Source of the DNA: Alphaproteobacteria bacterium
GTDB taxonomy: Bacteria > Pseudomonadota > Alphaproteobacteria > SMXQ01
Direction: 5' to 3'
Assembly (NCBI GenBank): GCA_009380075.1
Contig: WHSO01000004.1
Location: forward strand, 23,078 to 87,077
DNA: 64,000 bases
Shown here: positions 59,709 to 64,000 of the stretch, in pieces
How the letters are laid out: every line of letters starts with the position of its first letter
Numbering within the stretch: position 1 is the first letter of the stretch
Position numbers and translations under genes: made by a program
The notes under the pieces: model-generated
Told to the model about the DNA's origin: nothing
Database searches by the model: none
What the model saw: the letters and a program-made list of their open reading frames with translations, nothing else

Positions 59709-59733
59709 GGAACTCAGCGGCCGCTCCATCGTT
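59709..59733 (+). promoter_or_regulatory. EcfG-type promoter GGAAC-N16-CGTT
   Basis: GGAAC tcagcggccgctccat CGTT, 35 nt before PRC-barrel gene. Confidence 0.8.
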
Positions 59734-59767
59734 GTCTTTATGACAAACGCCAGAAAGGAGATTCAGC

Positions 59768-60214
59768 ATGCCTCGCTTAAAAACATCGGGTGTGGCGTTG
59801 TTTGGATTGGCTATTGCACTTGCTCCCTTGGGCCTGGCCGCCGACGAGATGGTTTCAGGGACTTCCGGTGGAGCCTCCAATGGCACGGAAAGCGCGGGGC
59901 AGTCTCCGAGCAAGGCAAAGAGCGGCAAAGACCTTGTCTTTATCATTGACGCGCCAGACCTCCGCAAAGTCGGTAAGGATTTGGCGGGACCGCGGTTCAC
60001 AACGCTGATCGGCCAGGAAGTTTACAGCAACTCTGGCAAAAAGATCGGAAAGATCGAGGATTTTGTCATGGCCAGCCGAGGTGAAATCTACGCGGTCATC
60101 GATTCCAGCGACGGCCCGATCGAAAAGCTGGTGAAGATGGGCGATGGTGAAATGCTCATCCTCCCGCTACGAGAGCTTCGAAAGGCCGCCCTACCCGGTG
60201 AAAAAAGGCGATAA
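59768..60214 (+). CDS. PRC-barrel domain-containing protein
   Basis: Signal peptide; FTTLIGQEVYSNSGKKIGKIEDFVMASRGEIYAVIDSS. Confidence 0.87.
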   Translation: MPRLKTSGVALFGLAIALAPLGLAADEMVSGTSGGASNGTESAGQSPSKAKSGKDLVFIIDAPDLRKVGKDLAGPRFTTLIGQEVYSNSGKKIGKIEDFVMASRGEIYAVIDSSDGPIEKLVKMGDGEMLILPLRELRKAALPGEKRR

Positions 60215-60284
60215 GCCGGTGATGACGGCTGCGCAAGTGCGCACTCAATAGGCATCGCGTGCCCAGAGATAAGGAGAAATATCC

Positions 60285-60509
60285 ATGCTTCGACATACCC
60301 TGATTCATACCAGCCTGGCCGTTGCGCTCCTCGGTCTTGCCGCCTGCGGCTCAACGCCCACGGAACGCGGCATAACCGGCGCCGGTATCGGTGGTGCGGC
60401 GGGCTACGCAGTTGGCGCGCCGGTCACGGGCGCCGTCGTTGGCGGCGCAGCCGGCGTATTCACCGACGAGGACGATATCAATCTCGGCGAGCCGATCTGG
60501 AAGTGGTAG
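60285..60509 (+). CDS. glycine-zipper lipoprotein (OsmB/YMGG-like)
   Basis: Lipobox LGLAAC; GITGAGIGGAAGYAVGAPVTGAVVGGAAGVFT. Confidence 0.85.
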   Translation: MLRHTLIHTSLAVALLGLAACGSTPTERGITGAGIGGAAGYAVGAPVTGAVVGGAAGVFTDEDDINLGEPIWKW

Positions 60510-60659
60510 GGTCGGCCGAAATCTTGTCCTCTACATAAGAAACACGGTGGGCGGGCGTCAAGCCACGCTCGCCGTCGTGTGATCGGGTTAGGCCGTAGCG
60601 CCCCCTCCTGCAATAATGTCAGCCGTGACCACGAAAACCTCACTCGTGGACGCGCTTTT

Positions 60660-61091
60660 TTAGTGATGCTTTTCCGTTCCCTTGGACACGCCCTTTAGCG
60701 CCGTTGCGACGGGTCGTGTCTGGGGCACTTCCACTGCCAGGTCGCCGATCGAAACGATTCCGGTCAACCGTTTCTCCCGGTTGACGACCGGCAGCCGTCG
60801 AACCTGCTGCTTCTGCATGTTATGTACGGCCTGGGCTATATCCTCGTCCTCGTACACCCAGAACACGCCGTCGGACATGATTTCTCCGACGCTGACCTGC
60901 TTCGGATCCTGTCCTTCCGCGACGACCCGAAGAACGATGTCCCGGTCCGTGACCATGCCCTTCAAACGATCGTTTTCGCCGATGGGAAGAGCCCCGAAAT
61001 CACCGTTCCGCATAATAAGGGCCGCCTCCGCCACCGGCATATCGGGTGCCACGACCTGCACGTCTTTCGACATTACATCCTGAATCTTCAT
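60660..61091 (-). CDS. CBS domain-containing protein
   Basis: MKIQDVMSKDVQVVAPDMPVAEAALIMRNGDFGALPIGENDRLKGMVTDRDIVLRVVAEG... second CBS repeat. Confidence 0.94.
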   Translation of the reverse strand: MKIQDVMSKDVQVVAPDMPVAEAALIMRNGDFGALPIGENDRLKGMVTDRDIVLRVVAEGQDPKQVSVGEIMSDGVFWVYEDEDIAQAVHNMQKQQVRRLPVVNREKRLTGIVSIGDLAVEVPQTRPVATALKGVSKGTEKHH

Positions 61092-61132
61092 GACCATCTC
61101 CCTTGCGGACATTCATAACGCGTATTCGTCAG

Positions 61133-61157
61133 AACGCAGGCACGCCCTCAAGGTTTC
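61133..61157 (-). promoter_or_regulatory. near-match EcfG promoter GAAAC-N16-CGTT
   Basis: Forward AACG caggcacgccctcaag GTTTC, one mismatch in -35. Confidence 0.45.
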
Positions 61158-61276
61158 ACGTTTTTTTCCTCGCACCGGCAATTTCTCTTCATGCGTTACG
61201 AAGACTTTCGCTACCTGATCTCCCGGAGGCGCGCCGGCCGAGCAGCCCGGTATTTGTGGGACCGGTGGTCATTGCC

Positions 61277-61301
61277 GGAACTTTCGCCCTTCCCATGCGT
61301 T
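61277..61301 (+). promoter_or_regulatory. EcfG-type promoter GGAAC-N16-CGTT
   Basis: GGAAC tttcgcccttcccatg CGTT, upstream of 61416 gene. Confidence 0.75.
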
Positions 61302-61415
61302 TTTCCGGCGGAGGTCCCTGCGTGTTGTTCCGATGAAAAAAGTCGTTCGCTCCGTATGTACCGTTCCCCTGTCCTTCGACAGCCATCACGTCGAGGAGAT
61401 ATGGGGTCATGACGC

Positions 61416-61928
61416 GTGTCGAGTGGGCCTTTGGTGACCGAGCCACAAATCATGCTGGCAGCTCTCAAGGAGAGCGAAGCGGCGCCATCCATTCCCGCGG
61501 ACTGTATCCGTCGACTGCTGACAAACCTGCGACTCGCCAAAATGCCTCGGGTGCCGAGCGTGCGATCGCTAAGAAAACCCGTGGCTCGTGCTTACCAAAA
61601 CTTATGCATCGCGGGACTGCTTGATCCCGATGAATTCGGCCGCTGCACCCTGACGTCGCGTGGAAGGCGGGTCCTTGACGACCATCCCATGGGCGTCGAC
61701 GAATCGGTTCTAGAGCAATTCCCGGAGTATTTGCGTTACACGCAAAGCTACAGCCCTGAACCGGTTACGGCAGAAGAGCCTGTTCACATCGTCGAACCGA
61801 AAGCAGAGTATTTCGAGGGCCTCTGGGCCTTCCATGCCGGCGAGGCCCTCGCGGATAACCCCTACAGCGCTGATTCAGTCGCCCATTTCGAATGGAAGAA
61901 TGGCTGGAGCGTCGCATCCGGATCGTAG
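61416..61928 (+). CDS. hypothetical protein: winged-helix (Mrr_N-like) domain plus RMF-like C-terminus
   Basis: VARAYQNLCIAGLLDPDEFGRCTLTSRGRRVLDD; C-terminal FEGLWAFHAGEALADNPYSADSVAHFEWKNGWSVA; exact start uncertain. Confidence 0.6.
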   Translation: MSSGPLVTEPQIMLAALKESEAAPSIPADCIRRLLTNLRLAKMPRVPSVRSLRKPVARAYQNLCIAGLLDPDEFGRCTLTSRGRRVLDDHPMGVDESVLEQFPEYLRYTQSYSPEPVTAEEPVHIVEPKAEYFEGLWAFHAGEALADNPYSADSVAHFEWKNGWSVASGS

Positions 61929-61998
61929 CGATGACCATGAAGCTCCCCACGCCGCATAGCCGACAGGGGTTGCTGCACGCGGCCCGACGGTGGGGTTG

Positions 61999-62323
61999 TC
62001 AGGATTCTATGGGAAGGCCGGCTGCCTTCCAGTCTTCCTTTCCGCCTTCGTAGTCGTAGACCCGGTCATAGCCGAGGTCCTCCATCCGGCGCGCGGCCTC
62101 CGGCGAGGCGTCGCAGTCCTCGTCAAGACAATAGACGACAACCGGTTTTGTCTTGTCCGGCGCAACGTCCCGTATTTCACGGTCGAAGTCCCCGCTCAAG
62201 GGAACATTCAAGGCGCCAGGTAGATGGAATTTATCATAGTATGGCGGATCAAGGACCTCGACGACGGTAACGACATCCTCATCCATCATCGTTTGGAGCT
62301 GTTCGCGATCTATTGTCGTCATA
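61999..62323 (-). CDS. rhodanese-like domain-containing protein
   Basis: VVTVVEVLDPPYYDKFHLPGALNVPLSGDFD...KPVVVYCLDEDCDASPEAARRMEDLGYDRVYDYEGGKEDW. Confidence 0.9.
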
Positions 62324-62442
62324 ACGCATCTCCTTGGTGCCAAGAGTCGAAAACTGCTTTGTATCGAATGGTGTGCGCACTGTGCCGGGAACGCAGGGGC
62401 GGTGCACAATATGTTGGCGAGGTACCGGTCTGTCGGATTCCG

Positions 62443-62811
62443 CTACCAAGCATTCAGCGCAATTTCCAAGGCGTCGGCCAAATCCCGCCGGGACTCGAGA
62501 AATGCGATCCGCTCATCCTTCGGGGTGTCGCGCCCGCAGGTTTCGACTATGGCTGCGTCCAGCCGATCGAATTCACCGGCGCCCAGGCGGTAGAGGGCCT
62601 CGAGCTCCGCTATGGCCGCGTCCGGCATGTCCGCAAGGTAGCGACAGAACGCCGATTTCCAACTCACGGCGTCCGGCTGAGGGCGCAGCGGCGGATCATG
62701 GGTCACGGGGTACGGGTTCGAAACCGTAACGTCCGGCGCAGGATTTTGTGCCGCCTGGCGCGCAAGACCCATCACCTGCTTCACCTTCCCGTATGTGATG
62801 TCCTGAAGCAT
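62443..62811 (-). CDS. hypothetical protein, DUF3775-like
   Basis: ITYGKVKQVMGLARQAAQ...AELEALYRLGAGEFD...LADALEIALNAW. Confidence 0.5.
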   Translation of the reverse strand: MLQDITYGKVKQVMGLARQAAQNPAPDVTVSNPYPVTHDPPLRPQPDAVSWKSAFCRYLADMPDAAIAELEALYRLGAGEFDRLDAAIVETCGRDTPKDERIAFLESRRDLADALEIALNAW

Positions 62812-62986
62812 CCGTCCTTCCCGACATGGAATGTCCAACGCCGTGGAAACGCGGGGACCGCCGCCCCGGTTCCGTTGCTCCGCCGCCGGCAAATTGCTCA
62901 GGCGCCGCGGCATGGTACCCACCCCGCGAACCTTTCAGGACGGGATGATGAGCTCAGGAAGAGACTTTCATTCGAATCAAAGCCAA

Positions 62987-63022
62987 TAAAAATCCGCCTT
63001 CCCGTGGGCTCGGGAAGGCGGA
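62987..63022 (-). terminator. rho-independent terminator of outer-membrane protein gene
   Basis: TCCGCCTTCCC/GGGAAGGCGGA 11-bp stem, followed on minus strand by TTTTTATT. Confidence 0.8.
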
Positions 63023-63071
63023 AGTCGTTGCAACACCAGGTAAGGAGATCAGGAGATCCCTGATCCGTCCA

Positions 63072-63806
63072 TCAGAAGGTCAACTTCAGGCCGACGGAAC
63101 CGGTCACGAAGTTCTCCTCCGGATTGTTGGGAATGGCGTCCGAGTCGGTGAAATAGGCGATCAGGTCGAAATTGACCGCCCAGGATCCGTAGGCCGGCGG
63201 AATGAAGCTCAACGGAACGCCCAGGGACGCGCCGATATAGGAATAGGCGTAGCCGTCCTCGGTACCACCCTGGAAGTCGTCATCGAGGAAGATGCCGACG
63301 CCCGCCGGAATGGTCAATGACAGCGATTCGGTCAGCTTGAAGCTGGGGCCGATGCTCAACACGACGGCGGACCCCTCTTCCTGCGTCCCGTTTCCCGAAG
63401 TACGGATGTGCCAGATCACGCCGGGATTGAGCGTGATCGGCAGCAGGCCCGAATCGTCGAAGCCGAGGCTCAGGTCGACGATTTCTTCCACATCGCCGGC
63501 ATAGTTCCAGAGCTGGTACGTGGCGCCGACAGTGGCCTTGCCGATCGCAACCTTGCCGCCGAACCAGACATCGACTTCCTGCAATTGGCCGCCGATCGAA
63601 CTGGTCGTGTTGTTGTTGACGTCCGCCCAGGCGCCCGCGTTGAAGCTCAGCATATCCGTTGCCTGAACGTTGACCGAACCCCAGACGAACGTTGTCGAGC
63701 GGTCGCCATAGAAGTCGGTTCCACCGCCCCATACGTCGGCACCGTACGAAATGAAGTGGGTGTTGTAGCTGGTACCGACTTCGGCGGAGACCTTTTCGGC
63801 CGCCAT
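63072..63806 (-). CDS. outer-membrane beta-barrel/porin-like hypothetical protein, signal peptide in a different frame
   Basis: Alternating beta-strand composition, terminal ...GSVGLKLTF; ORF begins at MAAEKVSAEVG which looks like a signal-peptidase site, not a true start. Confidence 0.6.
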   Translation of the reverse strand: MAAEKVSAEVGTSYNTHFISYGADVWGGGTDFYGDRSTTFVWGSVNVQATDMLSFNAGAWADVNNNTTSSIGGQLQEVDVWFGGKVAIGKATVGATYQLWNYAGDVEEIVDLSLGFDDSGLLPITLNPGVIWHIRTSGNGTQEEGSAVVLSIGPSFKLTESLSLTIPAGVGIFLDDDFQGGTEDGYAYSYIGASLGVPLSFIPPAYGSWAVNFDLIAYFTDSDAIPNNPEENFVTGSVGLKLTF

Positions 63807-64000
63807 CGCCGCGGTGCTCGCCAGCAGCGCAGCGCCGCACTCGCGAACGCCCCATGCAACGGCTCTGTCACATAACCAAAGTCACTTGAGCAAGCGCCGG
63901 GCCAGTTTTCTCCGTTCCGGAGGAAAATAAAAATAAATACGAAATATCAATAGATTGTGTTTAGCGCTCGAAATCGGCCGGTGATTCTGATCACGGAAGC

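Noticed and set aside
59409-59729. Minus Gly/Ser-rich ORF (GGSSRGGRLGSGSGNGG)
   Set aside because: Complement of a proline-coding stretch; overlaps two plus-strand promoters; no start context.
59305-59949. 214-aa proline-rich plus ORF
   Set aside because: Starts inside the EcfG promoter spacer and runs through a second promoter and the PRC-barrel gene in another frame; not a coherent gene.
1-64000. CRISPR arrays, IS elements, integrases, prophage
   Set aside because: No regularly spaced repeats, transposase or integrase motifs seen; the holin-like call at 43508 is a membrane-protein family name and not evidence of phage.

Overview
The window is 64 kb of GC-rich, chromosomal-looking DNA, most likely alphaproteobacterial (inferred from gene content and promoter types). 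From left to right it contains: (1) a fad beta-oxidation block (fadJ-like edge fragment, thiolase, acyl-CoA dehydrogenase); (2) a polyamine block (homospermidine synthase, GNAT, ornithine decarboxylase) with a structured attenuator-like leader; (3) tRNA-Leu(TAA); (4) a long aromatic-acid catabolic and uptake region (LigB-type dioxygenase, cupin, Fe/PotA-type ABC transporter, LigJ/LigI-like amidohydrolases, Pht3/Pht4/Pht5-like genes, two class II aldolases, orphan TctC receptors); (5) a P450/SDR pair; (6) a translationally coupled otsB-GH15-otsA-glk trehalose operon; (7) a second Rieske oxygenase, a frameshifted PhoX, cupin and VOC genes; (8) from about 39.4 kb onward, a dense general-stress region. 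The stress region has two ECF sigma factors, and I found by eye 14 exact GGAAC-N16/17-CGTT (EcfG-type) promoters in front of small stress genes. One of these precedes an encapsulated-ferritin (EncFtn) + encapsulin operon whose shell gene carries a single-base frame break. All family calls come from reading translations and recalling family signatures. No database search was run.
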